Counted from the first letter of the stretch, positions 46,504 to 56,161 are shown. The stretch: 64,000 nucleotides of DNA from Aminipila luticellarii (GCF_004103735.1 NZ_CP035281.1:1-64000); one strand, 5' to 3'. The notes: generated from the sequence alone by a model not told the origin. A program made the numbers and translations.

Positions 46504-47712
46504 TTAGATGTTCAGAAGTCCCGAACCCTGGCAGTTCCGATCCGCCTTTGTCTGCGGGATGGCTGTCCGCATCAGGTATTCCTTAACTTGGGCGGGCGTC
46601 AGATGTGGATTCGCGGCATGAAGGCAAGCGGCTGCTCCGGATACAAAAGGCGCGGACATGGAGGTGCCGGATTGCCGGATATACCGCTTATTTGTAACAG
46701 CATCCAGAGAGAGCACATTCATACCGGGAGCCAGTATATCCGGCTTAATGGCTCCGGTCGCTGTCGGACCCCGGCTGGAAAAATCGGGGACCTCCCCATC
46801 CGAGTTAATAGAGCCGACCGTTATAACATACGGACTGGTTCCCGGGGAAGTAATGCTCCCGGCCTTCGGGCCGCTGTTACCGGCGGCCACTACGATGGTA
46901 ATGCCCATGTTTACCAATGCATTGGTGCCCAGCACCAGCGGATCGGCAATATCATCAAAGCCGTCTCCGTCAATATCAAAGCTTGCCGCATCGATTCCCA
47001 AAGATAAATTTAAGACCCGGATATTATATTTCTGATGATTGTCGGCCACCCACTGCATGGCGGCTAAAATATCTGAAGTATTTCCATTTCCCTCAAAATC
47101 TAACGCTTTAAGAGCGGCGATATTGGCTTTTGGAGCGGTACCCATGCAAATAATGGAAGTCGCTTTGTCAGGGAACATATCCCGGACCGTTTCTACAATG
47201 GTATTACCGCCGAACATGTAGCCATTTCCGGCTGCCAGGCCGGCAACGTGGGTTCCGTGTCCGTCATCATCGTAGGGGACGATGCTGTTATTTATAAAGT
47301 CTTTAAAAGCTACAATTCTGTTGGCCGGTTTAATGATGTCATAGTGCGGAGATATTCCTGTGTCTATGATAGCGATCGTAACGCCTTCCCCGCAAAGGGA
47401 ACCTGAAAACACACTTTTTCGGAGCTTTTTGTTTTTTGCATTTTTTTTTCCTATAAGTGAAAAAGGGTCGTTAAGTACAGAAGTTGTTTCAATAGGTAGT
47501 TTAGAAACTTCTGCATCCATTGAAATGAGTGAAATATTTGCATTGCATTTTATTTTACTGAGTTTTTTTATAGGTACTTCAACGCATAGTGCGTTAATAA
47601 AAGGCAGTTCATATTTAATTTTTCCATAATTGTCTAAAATACATTGTCGGGTCTGATTCATATTTTTTTTAGAATATATAATGACAGGCATTGTGCCCTT
47701 ATTATTCTTCAT
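46504..47712 (-). CDS. Subtilisin-like serine protease, AprX type
   Basis: This 402-residue S8 protease has the catalytic triad Asp (AIIDTGISPHYD), His (DDDGHGTHVAGLAAG) and Ser (QSGTSMSAPFVSGAA). It has no signal peptide, so it is probably intracellular, like Bacillus AprX. The first 110 residues form an inhibitor-like pro-region. I chose ATG 47712 with AAGGAGG upstream over TTG 47718. It is divergent from walRK. It ends soon after a conserved GSGLLNI segment. Confidence 0.9.
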   Translation of the reverse strand: MKNNKGTMPVIIYSKKNMNQTRQCILDNYGKIKYELPFINALCVEVPIKKLSKIKCNANISLISMDAEVSKLPIETTSVLNDPFSLIGKKNAKNKKLRKSVFSGSLCGEGVTIAIIDTGISPHYDIIKPANRIVAFKDFINNSIVPYDDDGHGTHVAGLAAGNGYMFGGNTIVETVRDMFPDKATSIICMGTAPKANIAALKALDFEGNGNTSDILAAMQWVADNHQKYNIRVLNLSLGIDAASFDIDGDGFDDIADPLVLGTNALVNMGITIVVAAGNSGPKAGSITSPGTSPYVITVGSINSDGEVPDFSSRGPTATGAIKPDILAPGMNVLSLDAVTNKRYIRQSGTSMSAPFVSGAAACLHAANPHLTPAQVKEYLMRTAIPQTKADRNCQGSGLLNI

Positions 47713-47818
47713 TTTCAAGCCCTCCTTATAAGGTGCAATTCTAAGTTTATATCATAATATGCAAGGGACAAGTTCTGTGACATTCTGCATTTAGCAAAAC
47801 CTTCTAGCCATAATACGT

Positions 47819-47847
47819 TTGCCCAAAAGCGTTTTATTTGGTATAAT
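47819..47847 (+). promoter_or_regulatory. Predicted sigma-A promoter for walRK
   Basis: TTGCCC (47819-47824) and TATAAT (47842-47847) are 17 bases apart, 51 bases before the walR start codon. Confidence 0.72.
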
Positions 47848-47898
47848 ACAAAGGATTATAAAACTATTAACAGCAGGGGATCAGGGAGGTCGCATTAT

Positions 47899-48597
47899 AT
47901 GGACTCAAAAAAAGTACTAATAATCGAGGATGAGAAAGCAATCTCAGACATTATAAAATTTAACTTAAAAAAAGAAGGATTTGAAGTAGATTTCGCCTAT
48001 GACGGGCAGGAGGGTCTTGGAAAGGCATTGAACACCCAGCCGGATTTAATTTTGCTGGATGTGATGCTGCCGTCAATGGATGGTTTTCAGGTATGCAAGC
48101 GCGTACGGGAGGGGAGCACTGTTCCGATTATCATGCTTACGGCTAAGGAAGAAGAGGTAGATAAGGTCCTTGGGCTTGAGCTGGGGGCGGATGACTACAT
48201 AACGAAGCCTTTTGGAATGAGAGAGCTAATCGCCAGGATAAAGGCAAACCTGAGAAGAATAGAATTGGTTTCAGGAGCGGCAAACGATCCATCAAATATT
48301 TTGAATTTTGGAAACCTTGAAATCGATATGAACAGATATGAGGTCAGAAAAAGCGATCAGGTATTGGAATTAACGCTAAGAGAATTTGAATTATTAAAAT
48401 ATTTGGCAGAGCGGGAAAATAAGGTTTTTTCAAGAGAGCAGCTCTTGGAAGAGGTCTGGGGATATGAATATTATGGTGATATCAGGACGGTTGACGTTAC
48501 GGTCAGAAGGCTGAGAGAAAAGCTGGAGGACGATTCCAGTACGCCTAAATACATTATGACCAAGAGAGGTATAGGGTATTACTTTAGGAGACCATAA
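47899..48597 (+). CDS. walR: Two-component response regulator, WalR-like
   Basis: This 232-residue OmpR/PhoB-family regulator has a receiver domain with phospho-acceptor Asp54 (LILLDVMLPSMDG) and a winged-helix DNA-binding domain (VDVTVRRLREKLEDDSSTP; RGIGYYF). The sequence is close to WalR (YycF), the regulator of cell-wall turnover in Firmicutes. The kinase gene starts 3 bases after its stop. PhoP is the alternative. Confidence 0.85.
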   Translation: MDSKKVLIIEDEKAISDIIKFNLKKEGFEVDFAYDGQEGLGKALNTQPDLILLDVMLPSMDGFQVCKRVREGSTVPIIMLTAKEEEVDKVLGLELGADDYITKPFGMRELIARIKANLRRIELVSGAANDPSNILNFGNLEIDMNRYEVRKSDQVLELTLREFELLKYLAERENKVFSREQLLEEVWGYEYYGDIRTVDVTVRRLREKLEDDSSTPKYIMTKRGIGYYFRRP

Positions 48598-48600
48598 GGT

Positions 48601-50430
48601 ATGAATATAAAAAAATTTAGTCACAGCATGAGATGGAAGCTTGTGTTGATTTACTGCTTATTAGTATTCATAGCGACGACCATTATCGGGGTGCTCATCA
48701 TGAGCAGGCTTGAAGCCTATTACATTGATTCAACAAAAAAGAATTTGACAGATACGCTGCAGGGAGGGACGCTCATCTCTTCACTTAAAACGTATGACAA
48801 GCTGAGCGACCATCAGGAAGAAATACAATCGAATATAGAGGCGTGGAGCAAGACCATTCAGGAAGAGATTTTTGTTATTGATGATAATTTTATGATTATT
48901 GCTTCAAATAATGCAAATCAGGGGAAAAGTGCGGTTGGTATGCTGGATACTCCTCTCATTATGACTACCTTGGCAAAAGGAGAAGCCTCCCAGTCCTATG
49001 GCAGCATTATTAGCAAGAATACGACCATACCGGTGATGAATATGGCTTTTCCCATAGGGGAAGGTAAGAACAATTCCGGTGTTATATATCTTCGAGTGGA
49101 TATGACCAGTATTTATAATACCATAAACCAATCGAAGCAGATATTTATACAGGCGATGATCGTGGGACTGGTCATTACGGTTATTTTAGGAACGCTTATT
49201 GCAAGAAGTATTACAACGCCTATTAACGATGTGACAGAAAAAGCAGAGAAAATGGCTCAAGGTGACTTTTCACAGGAAGTAAGTGTAAAGTCGAAGGATG
49301 AAATCGGACGGCTGGCGGACATGTTCAATCTGCTGAGAACGCAGTTGGATGCCACATTATTTGAGATGTCCAGCGAAAAAAATAAAATGGAGACTATCCT
49401 GAAACATATGGCGGATGGCCTGATTGCTGTTAATCTGGACGGTCAGATCATACATGCCAATCCTGCGGCTGCTCAAATATTGAAGGTAACTCCGGAGGAC
49501 ATACAAAATGAAAGCTACAATACACTTATAAAGCCGCTCAATGAGGAACTGGGCTTGGAACAGCTCATGGCGAAGTGTAAGTCGGGAGAACTTTCGGATG
49601 TATTTGAAAAATCCGGAAGTACGTATTCTACCAGATACGATTGGTTTAAAGACGAAGACGGCAATGATGTAGGAATTATTATTCTTATTGAGGATATTAC
49701 ACAAAGACAGAAGCTTGAAAATATGCAAATGGATTTTGTAGCCAATGTGTCTCATGAACTAAAGACACCACTGACTACGATTAAAAGCTACACGGAAACA
49801 CTTTTGGACGGCGGTGTGGACGATCCGGAGATAAGGAGTGAGTTTCTTGAAATCATAGACAACGAGGCAGACCGCATGAACCGGCTGGTCAAGGATCTGT
49901 TGCAGCTTTCCAGGCTGGACAACAATCAGGAGATTTTGAACCGAAAGGAAGGAAATCTGATCAGTCTTTTGAAGGCGGCAGTTAAAAAAATAGAGTTGAC
50001 TGCGAAGAATAAGGATCAGCATTTGAACTGCTTATTTAATCCGGAAGAGCGTATTCCTGTGGATATGGATAAAGATCGGATTGAGCAGGTCATATTAAAC
50101 GTTATAAGTAATGCTATAAAATATACCCCGGAGGGCGGGCGAATTGATATTGACGCATTGAAGAGGGATAAGACTGCTGTGATAACGGTAACGGATAACG
50201 GAATAGGAATTCCGGAATCTGAAAAAAGCAGAATCTTTGAACGATTCTTCCGTGTGGACAAGGCTCGCTCCAGAGCCATGGGCGGAACCGGACTGGGGCT
50301 CGCCATCTCAAAACAGATCGTGGAAGGCCATCAGGGGACGATTCAGCTGGAAAGCCGAGAAGGAAGGGGAACAAAGGTTATGATCACTCTTCCGCTTTCG
50401 CTTAAAAAGGGAATAAGGAATATAGAATAA
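48601..50430 (+). CDS. walK: Sensor histidine kinase, WalK-like
   Basis: This 609-residue kinase has two membrane helices (about 14-34 and 180-200) around an extracellular sensor and a HAMP domain (SITTPINDVTEKAEKMAQGD). A PAS domain (about 255-365), HisKA with VSHELKTPL (His near 386), and HATPase with NVISNAIKYTPEGG, DNGIGIPES and GGTGLGLAIS follow. HAMP-PAS-HisKA order is that of WalK (YycG). The regulatory partners yycH and yycI are not adjacent. Confidence 0.85.
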   Translation: MNIKKFSHSMRWKLVLIYCLLVFIATTIIGVLIMSRLEAYYIDSTKKNLTDTLQGGTLISSLKTYDKLSDHQEEIQSNIEAWSKTIQEEIFVIDDNFMIIASNNANQGKSAVGMLDTPLIMTTLAKGEASQSYGSIISKNTTIPVMNMAFPIGEGKNNSGVIYLRVDMTSIYNTINQSKQIFIQAMIVGLVITVILGTLIARSITTPINDVTEKAEKMAQGDFSQEVSVKSKDEIGRLADMFNLLRTQLDATLFEMSSEKNKMETILKHMADGLIAVNLDGQIIHANPAAAQILKVTPEDIQNESYNTLIKPLNEELGLEQLMAKCKSGELSDVFEKSGSTYSTRYDWFKDEDGNDVGIIILIEDITQRQKLENMQMDFVANVSHELKTPLTTIKSYTETLLDGGVDDPEIRSEFLEIIDNEADRMNRLVKDLLQLSRLDNNQEILNRKEGNLISLLKAAVKKIELTAKNKDQHLNCLFNPEERIPVDMDKDRIEQVILNVISNAIKYTPEGGRIDIDALKRDKTAVITVTDNGIGIPESEKSRIFERFFRVDKARSRAMGGTGLGLAISKQIVEGHQGTIQLESREGRGTKVMITLPLSLKKGIRNIE

Positions 50431-50451
50431 TAGTACAAAACGCAAAGTTTA

Positions 50452-50488
50452 AAAATAGCACTTTAAAATAAGGTGCTATTTTTTTTGT
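50452..50488 (+). terminator. Terminator after walK
   Basis: AAAATAGCAC (50452-50461) pairs with GTGCTATTTT (50473-50482) and a T-run follows. Its core is almost the same as the terminator at 51496-51543. Confidence 0.85.
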
Positions 50489-50518
50489 AATTACGTAAAT
50501 TTTGTTAAGTTTACACAT

Positions 50519-50583
50519 TTCAACCCCTAAATACCACATTTCAGCTAAAGGGGGTTGAATTGGTAAATTTTTATAGGTAGAAT
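50519..50583 (+). promoter_or_regulatory. Promoter with overlapping inverted repeat, upstream of unknown gene
   Basis: TTGAAT (50555-50560) and TAGAAT (50578-50583) are 17 bases apart and form a plausible sigma-A promoter. The -35 lies inside the right arm of an inverted repeat TTCAACCCC (50519-50527) / GGGGTTGAA (50551-50559), which could be an operator. Confidence 0.5.
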
Positions 50584-50623
50584 AAAATAGGTGGGAATTT
50601 TTACAAAAGAAGGAGATTAAAAA

Positions 50624-51460
50624 ATGAGTGTAAATTTATGGGGCAGAATAAGAAGCAATGTATCACAAGACCCCACAGCAAAAAGACTGACTGCAAGCAA
50701 AGAAGCAGAAGTAAAGAGTGAGTTTAGAGAGGTATTTAAGGCCCAAAAATCAGCTGTAAAAAAAGTAGAAAGTAAGGATGGAGATACTTTGACCATATCT
50801 CAAAATGTGACGATAGCACAAAAAATGAACGAACTTAGGGAAATCCACGAACGGACGGATTATAGCGGCATGACGGATGTGGAAAGGTATCGGTTGATTA
50901 CAGATCGGTATGAAGAGGTTTTTCCATGCATGGGTGGCAAACTGGAAACAAATTATGATAAGTATAAACCGGTAGCAGAACAAATAGTTAAAGAGTTGGA
51001 TCAGGCAATACCGGGATATTCATATTTATCGAAATATGACGGAGAAAATTATACCGAATTTCTAAAAACAGTCAGAGGATACCAAGGATTATCAAAGGAA
51101 GAGCTAATTGAGAAAACAAACGAAAGATATTTAAAAGAAGGATCCCTTACAGAAAAAGCCCAGATTATGAGAGAATTATGGGGATTGGGGGTAATAGACG
51201 GAGAAACTTATGGAATATTTACGGCAAGTTTAGGATATTTAGAAAGACAAGAATATAGAAAGACTTTTAATGTGTTCAATCTGGATGAACAATCCGATCA
51301 CTATAGAAATTGGATTAAAAATGGAGGAATGGAAAATTTAAAGGTTGACTGGGAAGAATTAAAAAAGAATCTGTTTGAGAACATAGATGTAAAAAAGCTC
51401 TATGGGGAGGAGAAGAAAGAAGAATTTAACAATCTTTTTGAAATATTGGGGGGAAAATAG
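50624..51460 (+). CDS. Unknown 278-residue protein between matching terminators
   Basis: I do not recognise this protein. It is soluble, highly charged and rich in Glu, Lys and Tyr, with no membrane segment or signal peptide. The N-terminal 60 residues are basic (RLTASKEAEVKSEFREVFKAQKSAVKKV), and the rest looks helical. GAAGGAG precedes the ATG. It has its own promoter and terminator, and the terminators on both sides share a core, so it may be a self-contained insertion between walRK and the spore genes. Confidence 0.75.
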   Translation: MSVNLWGRIRSNVSQDPTAKRLTASKEAEVKSEFREVFKAQKSAVKKVESKDGDTLTISQNVTIAQKMNELREIHERTDYSGMTDVERYRLITDRYEEVFPCMGGKLETNYDKYKPVAEQIVKELDQAIPGYSYLSKYDGENYTEFLKTVRGYQGLSKEELIEKTNERYLKEGSLTEKAQIMRELWGLGVIDGETYGIFTASLGYLERQEYRKTFNVFNLDEQSDHYRNWIKNGGMENLKVDWEELKKNLFENIDVKKLYGEEKKEEFNNLFEILGGK

Positions 51461-51495
51461 CTATGATAAAAAATGTGTGTATAAATTTTTATAAA

Positions 51496-51543
51496 AAAAC
51501 TAAAAACTAGCACTTTAAATTTGAGGTGCTATTTTTTAGTTTT
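51496..51543 (+). terminator. Terminator after the unknown gene
   Basis: An 18-base arm at 51496-51513 pairs with 51526-51543 with one mismatch. The stem is long and A/T-rich at its base. The core TAGCACTTTAAA...GAGGTGCTATTTTTT repeats that at 50452. Confidence 0.85.
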
Positions 51544-51577
51544 TGGCATATATATGAAATACGAAGGGGGAGTCTAT

Positions 51578-51838
51578 ATGGAGAACCATGTTTTAAATAT
51601 TGATAACCGGGAACGGCTGACTGTAACGGAAGTAGCCGATGTGGACAGCTTTAACGAAGAAACGATATTGATCACTTTAAAAAGCGGAGGACTGGTCATT
51701 AAGGGACAGAAATTACATATTCAAAAACTGGATCTTGCGGAAGGAAAAGCCATCATTACAGGAGAAATAAATTCTGCGGTATATACGGAGAAAAAGAATA
51801 AAAGTGAAAAAAGTTTAGTCAGGAGGATTTTTGAATAA
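51578..51838 (+). CDS. yabP: Sporulation protein YabP
   Basis: YabP is needed for spore cortex formation in Bacillus and belongs to the YabP/YqfC family. The 86-residue protein has the typical LNIDNRERLTVTEVADVDSFNEETILI segment. I chose ATG 51578, preceded by AAGGGGG; the longer frame would run into the terminator. It overlaps yabQ by 1 base. The order yabP-yabQ-divIC is as in Bacillus. Confidence 0.92.
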   Translation: MENHVLNIDNRERLTVTEVADVDSFNEETILITLKSGGLVIKGQKLHIQKLDLAEGKAIITGEINSAVYTEKKNKSEKSLVRRIFE

Positions 51839-52242
51839 TGGTTGTGTCTTCAGGCGCGGCCATTTTACATAGCTTTAAAATAAATCTAATTCTTACCGAT
51901 CTAATAAAAACACAAATTTTCGAGAGTTTAGTCATGCTTGGCTGCGGTATGGTGGTCGCTCTTTTATATGGGCTCTTTACCAGACATATTAAAGTATTTA
52001 TAAAAAAGGGGTTCCTTGCAGCGGTTTATGAGGTTTTGTTTTGGGTCTTTGCCGGGATAGTTACGTGCCAATTTTTGTATTACTGTTCCTATGGTGCAAT
52101 CAGTATTCATGTAATATGTGCATTTGTATGCGGAGTTTTCTTGTGGAATTTATTGTTTTATGCTACAATATCAGTGGGTGACGGCAAATGTTCAAACAAA
52201 AGAAAAAAAGAAGCAGAGAGTTTAAGAACTCCGATAAAATAA
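51838..52242 (+). CDS. yabQ: Sporulation membrane protein YabQ
   Basis: YabQ is a membrane protein required for spore cortex formation. The 134-residue protein has about four membrane helices, including MLGCGMVVALLYGLFTRH and CAFVCGVFLWNLLFYATI. The start overlaps the yabP stop. The final 55 bases overlap divIC in another frame. Confidence 0.85.
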   Translation: MVVSSGAAILHSFKINLILTDLIKTQIFESLVMLGCGMVVALLYGLFTRHIKVFIKKGFLAAVYEVLFWVFAGIVTCQFLYYCSYGAISIHVICAFVCGVFLWNLLFYATISVGDGKCSNKRKKEAESLRTPIK

Positions 52243-52691
52243 TTGATCTGGAGCAGGCGCGGACCGAGAGGCGGGCAAGAAGGAAACAAGCCGCCAACAA
52301 GAGACAGAATAAGGGCAGGAAGGCTGCTTCAGAAGAATTGTCAGAGAGAAAAGTAAATAAAAGGAATAGAAAGAGGCTTATCTATCTATGTGTAATATTG
52401 GGTATTATGCTGGTCATAGGTGTGTCTATTTTTCATGTCTTTTCTTTGCAAAGAGAATACAAGAATATTGCCGCCCAAAACAAGGCTTTAAAGGAACAAC
52501 GACAAGATCTTACCGAAGAACTTGGAAATGTGAATAATCCGGAATATATAGAACAGCAGGCACGGCAGCAGCTAAAGATGGTCAAGCCGGGCGAGGTTCT
52601 GTATGTTTTACCGCAGAAGGGGGTAACGGGAGCCGCTATCGTTCCTAAAAGACATACAGATCTGATGCCTGCGGGAGAAGCCTCTGATTAG
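52188..52691 (+). CDS. divIC: Septum formation initiator, DivIC/FtsB family
   Basis: DivIC is a bitopic division protein that acts with FtsL and DivIB at the septum. The 167-residue protein has a very basic cytosolic N-terminus (about 1-60), one membrane helix (about 64-86) and a short coiled coil (QREYKNIAAQNKALKEQRQDL). The family's NNPEYIEQQARQQLKMVKPGE motif follows. It overlaps yabQ by 55 bases. Confidence 0.9.
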   Translation: MFKQKKKRSREFKNSDKIIDLEQARTERRARRKQAANKRQNKGRKAASEELSERKVNKRNRKRLIYLCVILGIMLVIGVSIFHVFSLQREYKNIAAQNKALKEQRQDLTEELGNVNNPEYIEQQARQQLKMVKPGEVLYVLPQKGVTGAAIVPKRHTDLMPAGEASD

Positions 52692-52703
52692 AAAGGGATG
52701 AAA

Positions 52704-53243
52704 ATGGAAAGTATAGCAGAAGTGATAATCGTAGAGGGCAGGGATGATCAGGCCGCTGTAAAGCGGGCCATTGATACCTTGACGATTGCGACCCATGGAT
52801 ACGGAATCAGAAAATCCACATGGGAATTAATAGAGCAGGCATATGATACCAAAGGGATCATTATCTTTACCGACCCGGATTTTGCGGGAGAGGAGATACG
52901 AAGAAGGCTTAGGGAGAAGTTCCCCAATGCCAAGCATGCCTACTTATCCAGAGAGGATGCGACGGCGGCAGGCGATATAGGCATAGAAAATGCAAAGCCT
53001 GCAGCGATTTTAGAAGCATTGGAAAAGGCGCACTGTACAAAAGCAACGCCGAGTAAAGAATTTTCCATGCAGGATCTGATGAAGCATGGACTTGCAGGCG
53101 GACCCGGAGCTTCCGATAAAAGAGGAAAGCTGGGCAAGGCCTTAGGCATCGGATATGGAAATTCCGCAGCTTTTTTGAACAAGCTGAACCAATACGGGAT
53201 TGCCAGACATGAATTTGAAGAGGAAGCAGGAAAACTTGAATGA
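52704..53243 (+). CDS. rnmV: Ribonuclease M5
   Basis: RNase M5 completes 5S rRNA maturation in low-GC Gram-positives. The 179-residue protein has a TOPRIM domain with IIVEGRDDQAAVKRA and the metal motif FTDPDFAGEEIRRRL. I chose ATG 52704 because AAAGGG directly abuts the ATG at 52698. It overlaps ksgA by 4 bases (ATGA), the usual arrangement. Confidence 0.94.
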   Translation: MESIAEVIIVEGRDDQAAVKRAIDTLTIATHGYGIRKSTWELIEQAYDTKGIIIFTDPDFAGEEIRRRLREKFPNAKHAYLSREDATAAGDIGIENAKPAAILEALEKAHCTKATPSKEFSMQDLMKHGLAGGPGASDKRGKLGKALGIGYGNSAAFLNKLNQYGIARHEFEEEAGKLE

Positions 53244-54124
53244 AATTATACGCACCATCCACCATTAGGCAGATAAAGGACAAGTACGGCTTTAGGCTTT
53301 CAAAGAGCCTCGGTCAAAATTTTCTTACCGACAAAAATATTATTGATAAGATTATAGAGGAATCCTTTATTGGTGAGCATGATCTGGTTATTGAAATTGG
53401 ACCGGGAATCGGTGTCCTTACCTCAGAAGCAGCGGAGCAGGGAGGAAAAATCATCGCCGTGGAGATCGATAAGAATTTGATTCCGATCTTACAAGAAACT
53501 CTGGAAGGATATGACAACGTTGAAATTTTAAACAGAGATATTTTGAAGACAGATCTAAACGAAATTATCGAGCAAAATCCCATTATAAACGGCGGCCCGG
53601 TAAATTCGGTGCGGATCATTGGAAATCTGCCTTATTACATTACAACCCCTATTATTATGAAAATTTTAGAAGACGGGACGAAGGCCGACAGCATTACGAT
53701 CATGATGCAAAAAGAGGTGGCGGACCGGATTAAGGCTCAAGCAGGGAAAAAAGCATATGGAGCTTTGTCTGTTGCCGTTCAATATTATTGCACGGTAAAT
53801 CACGTGGCAAATGTTCCGAAAGAAGTGTTCGTACCACAGCCGAAGGTGGATTCTACAGTTATCAGGCTGGACATACGAACCGAGAAACCGGTAGCGCTGA
53901 AGGATGAAAAGATTTTCTTCCAATGCGTAAAAGCCGGATTTGGACAGAGAAGAAAGACCATGTCGAATTCTCTTACAGGAGTGTGTGGACTATCTAAAGA
54001 ACAAGTGGGACAAGTGTTGGAATCCATTGGTGTGGATTCCCAAAGACGAGCAGAAACCATGAATATAGAAGAATTTGCTATGTTGGCAAATGCGGTTTAT
54101 GACATGGTCAGGCTGCAGCTGTAA
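53240..54124 (+). CDS. rsmA: 16S rRNA (adenine1518/1519-N6) dimethyltransferase
   Basis: RsmA (KsgA) dimethylates two adenines near the 3' end of 16S rRNA late in 30S assembly. The 294-residue protein has SKSLGQNFLTDKNI, the SAM-binding VIEIGPGIGVLT motif and the catalytic NLPYYITTPI motif. It is coupled to rnmV. Confidence 0.96.
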   Translation: MKLYAPSTIRQIKDKYGFRLSKSLGQNFLTDKNIIDKIIEESFIGEHDLVIEIGPGIGVLTSEAAEQGGKIIAVEIDKNLIPILQETLEGYDNVEILNRDILKTDLNEIIEQNPIINGGPVNSVRIIGNLPYYITTPIIMKILEDGTKADSITIMMQKEVADRIKAQAGKKAYGALSVAVQYYCTVNHVANVPKEVFVPQPKVDSTVIRLDIRTEKPVALKDEKIFFQCVKAGFGQRRKTMSNSLTGVCGLSKEQVGQVLESIGVDSQRRAETMNIEEFAMLANAVYDMVRLQL

Positions 54125-54181
54125 TTTAAAAACCGGCACAAATTTTACACACAAGGGGAAAGGGAAAAGGAAGTATAGGAT

Positions 54182-56161
54182 ATGGAAAAGTGTAAACAGT
54201 TTTTTATGAAGTATTTGCATAATGCCGTTGCTATTTCTATAGTGTTGGCGTTTGCTTTAAATTTGATAATAGAATCATTTGCAAGACAGTCACTGATGAA
54301 TGGATTTCAGTTTTTTTTGGATTCACCGCTAGTATTCTTGTATAATGTTTTTATCATATTTGCCACCTTGTCGCTGGCATTAGTCATTAAAAGAAGGGTA
54401 TTTTCTTATGTGATTATTTCAGTCGTATGGCTGGGGCTTGGAATTACCAATGGTGTAATACTGGCTAACCGTATGACGCCGTTTACGACAAAGGATTTTG
54501 AGGTGCTGGAAGATGGTCTTTCCATTGTAACCAACTATCTGTCTACAGTAGAAATTATTTTGGCCTGCGTGGGCGTGGTAATTGCGATCATTCTTATAGC
54601 GCTGCTGTTTAAATTTGCACCAAAGAAGAAAACTCAAATTAATTATAAGAAAAATGTGGTGCTGCTGCTGGCAATCGTACTGAGTTTAGTCGGAGCAACC
54701 GATCTGGCCATAAAAAATAAGGTAGTGGATACCTTTTTCGGAAATCTGGCGTATGCCTACAGAGACTATGGTATGCCGTACTGTTTTATAAATACTTGGC
54801 TGAATACCGGAATTCGTCAGCCTGCGGGCTATTCTGAAGAGGCTATTCGGTCGATATTTGATAAGGGAGAGCTTGGAAGTAATGATTATGCCACTTTTAG
54901 TGAAAAGGATGATGGCAAAGAGCATCCTAATGTAATATTTCTCCAGATGGAATCGTTTATTGATCCCACATTACTGAAGGATATTACATATTCGAAGGAT
55001 CCGATTCCAAATTTCAGAGCATTGGAAAAGAACTATTCTACGGGGTATCTGACGGTTCCCGTTGTAGGAGCAGGAACGGCCAATACAGAATTTGAAATGC
55101 TTACAGGCATGAGCGTCAAGTTCTTCGGGCCGGGAGAATATCCGTATAAATCTATTCTTACGGAGGCGACCTGCGAAAGTATTCCATACGATTTAAAATC
55201 GATCGGATACGGTACGCACGCTGTTCATAATCACAGGGCGGTCTTTTACGGCAGAAATAAAGTCTTTGCAAACTTAGGCTTTGACACGTTCACAAGTGTA
55301 GAATATATGAATCACGTAGTTAGAACCCCTAAGAACTGGGAGAAGGATTTTGTGCTGACAGATCAGGTCATGGACGCATTGCAATCTACCAAGCAGGAGG
55401 ATTTCATTTATACTTGTTCCGTTCAGGGACACGGTAAATATCCAACGGAGCAGGTAATCAAGGACCCTGAAATCGTTGTTACCAAGGCACCTACCACGGA
55501 ACTGAAATGGCAGTATGAATACTATGCCAATCAGATCCATGAAATGGATCAATTCATCGGAGAGCTGACAGAACGGCTTAAAAAATATGATGAAAAGGTG
55601 GTTCTGGTGATTTACGGAGATCATCTCCCGGCTTTAGAAATGACCGAAGATGAAATGAAGACCGGCTCGCTGTTCAAGACCCAGTATGTTATTTGGAGCA
55701 ACTTCCCGATGCAAAAAGTGGATAAAGATATGTATTCTTACCAAGTGGGGGCTGATGTCCTCGACCGGCTGGGGCTTCATATGGGCGTGATGAACAAATA
55801 TCATCAGGATCATATGGACAGTCAGACGTATAAGGCAGATATGAGGAAGCTGGAGTATGATATGCTTTATGGGAAAAAGTATATCTTTAATGGAGAAAAT
55901 CCGTATAAAAAAGTGGATATGAAGATGGGTGTAAAGCCAATAAAAATAACAAATATTGTACGAATCGGCGATAAGTTATATATAAAGGGTGAAAACTTTA
56001 CCGAATACAGTAAAATCTCTTTAGACGGAAAAATTTTAAAAACAATATTTTTAGGTTCTTCTATCCTGGGGCTTCAGGAAGATGTGGATTTGAATGCCGT
56101 AAACAGAATGAAAGTCAGCCAGGTAGAGAAAAACAAAGAAATTTTAAGTACAACAGAATAG
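54182..56161 (+). CDS. LTA synthase family sulfatase-fold protein
   Basis: Members of this family transfer glycerol phosphate from phosphatidylglycerol or otherwise modify cell-surface polymers. The 659-residue protein has five N-terminal membrane helices and an extracellular sulfatase-fold domain. Visible motifs are the catalytic Thr in GAGTANTEFEMLTG, HNHRAVFYGRN and the metal motif IYGDHLPA. The last 90 residues form an extra domain not found in standard LtaS. The exact product is not known; a lipoteichoic acid-like polymer is likely. Confidence 0.9.
   Translation: MEKCKQFFMKYLHNAVAISIVLAFALNLIIESFARQSLMNGFQFFLDSPLVFLYNVFIIFATLSLALVIKRRVFSYVIISVVWLGLGITNGVILANRMTPFTTKDFEVLEDGLSIVTNYLSTVEIILACVGVVIAIILIALLFKFAPKKKTQINYKKNVVLLLAIVLSLVGATDLAIKNKVVDTFFGNLAYAYRDYGMPYCFINTWLNTGIRQPAGYSEEAIRSIFDKGELGSNDYATFSEKDDGKEHPNVIFLQMESFIDPTLLKDITYSKDPIPNFRALEKNYSTGYLTVPVVGAGTANTEFEMLTGMSVKFFGPGEYPYKSILTEATCESIPYDLKSIGYGTHAVHNHRAVFYGRNKVFANLGFDTFTSVEYMNHVVRTPKNWEKDFVLTDQVMDALQSTKQEDFIYTCSVQGHGKYPTEQVIKDPEIVVTKAPTTELKWQYEYYANQIHEMDQFIGELTERLKKYDEKVVLVIYGDHLPALEMTEDEMKTGSLFKTQYVIWSNFPMQKVDKDMYSYQVGADVLDRLGLHMGVMNKYHQDHMDSQTYKADMRKLEYDMLYGKKYIFNGENPYKKVDMKMGVKPIKITNIVRIGDKLYIKGENFTEYSKISLDGKILKTIFLGSSILGLQEDVDLNAVNRMKVSQVEKNKEILSTTE

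Noticed and set aside
46486-47007. Plus-strand open frames within the subtilase gene
   Set aside because: The minus-strand frame carries a complete Asp-His-Ser triad; the others are shadows.
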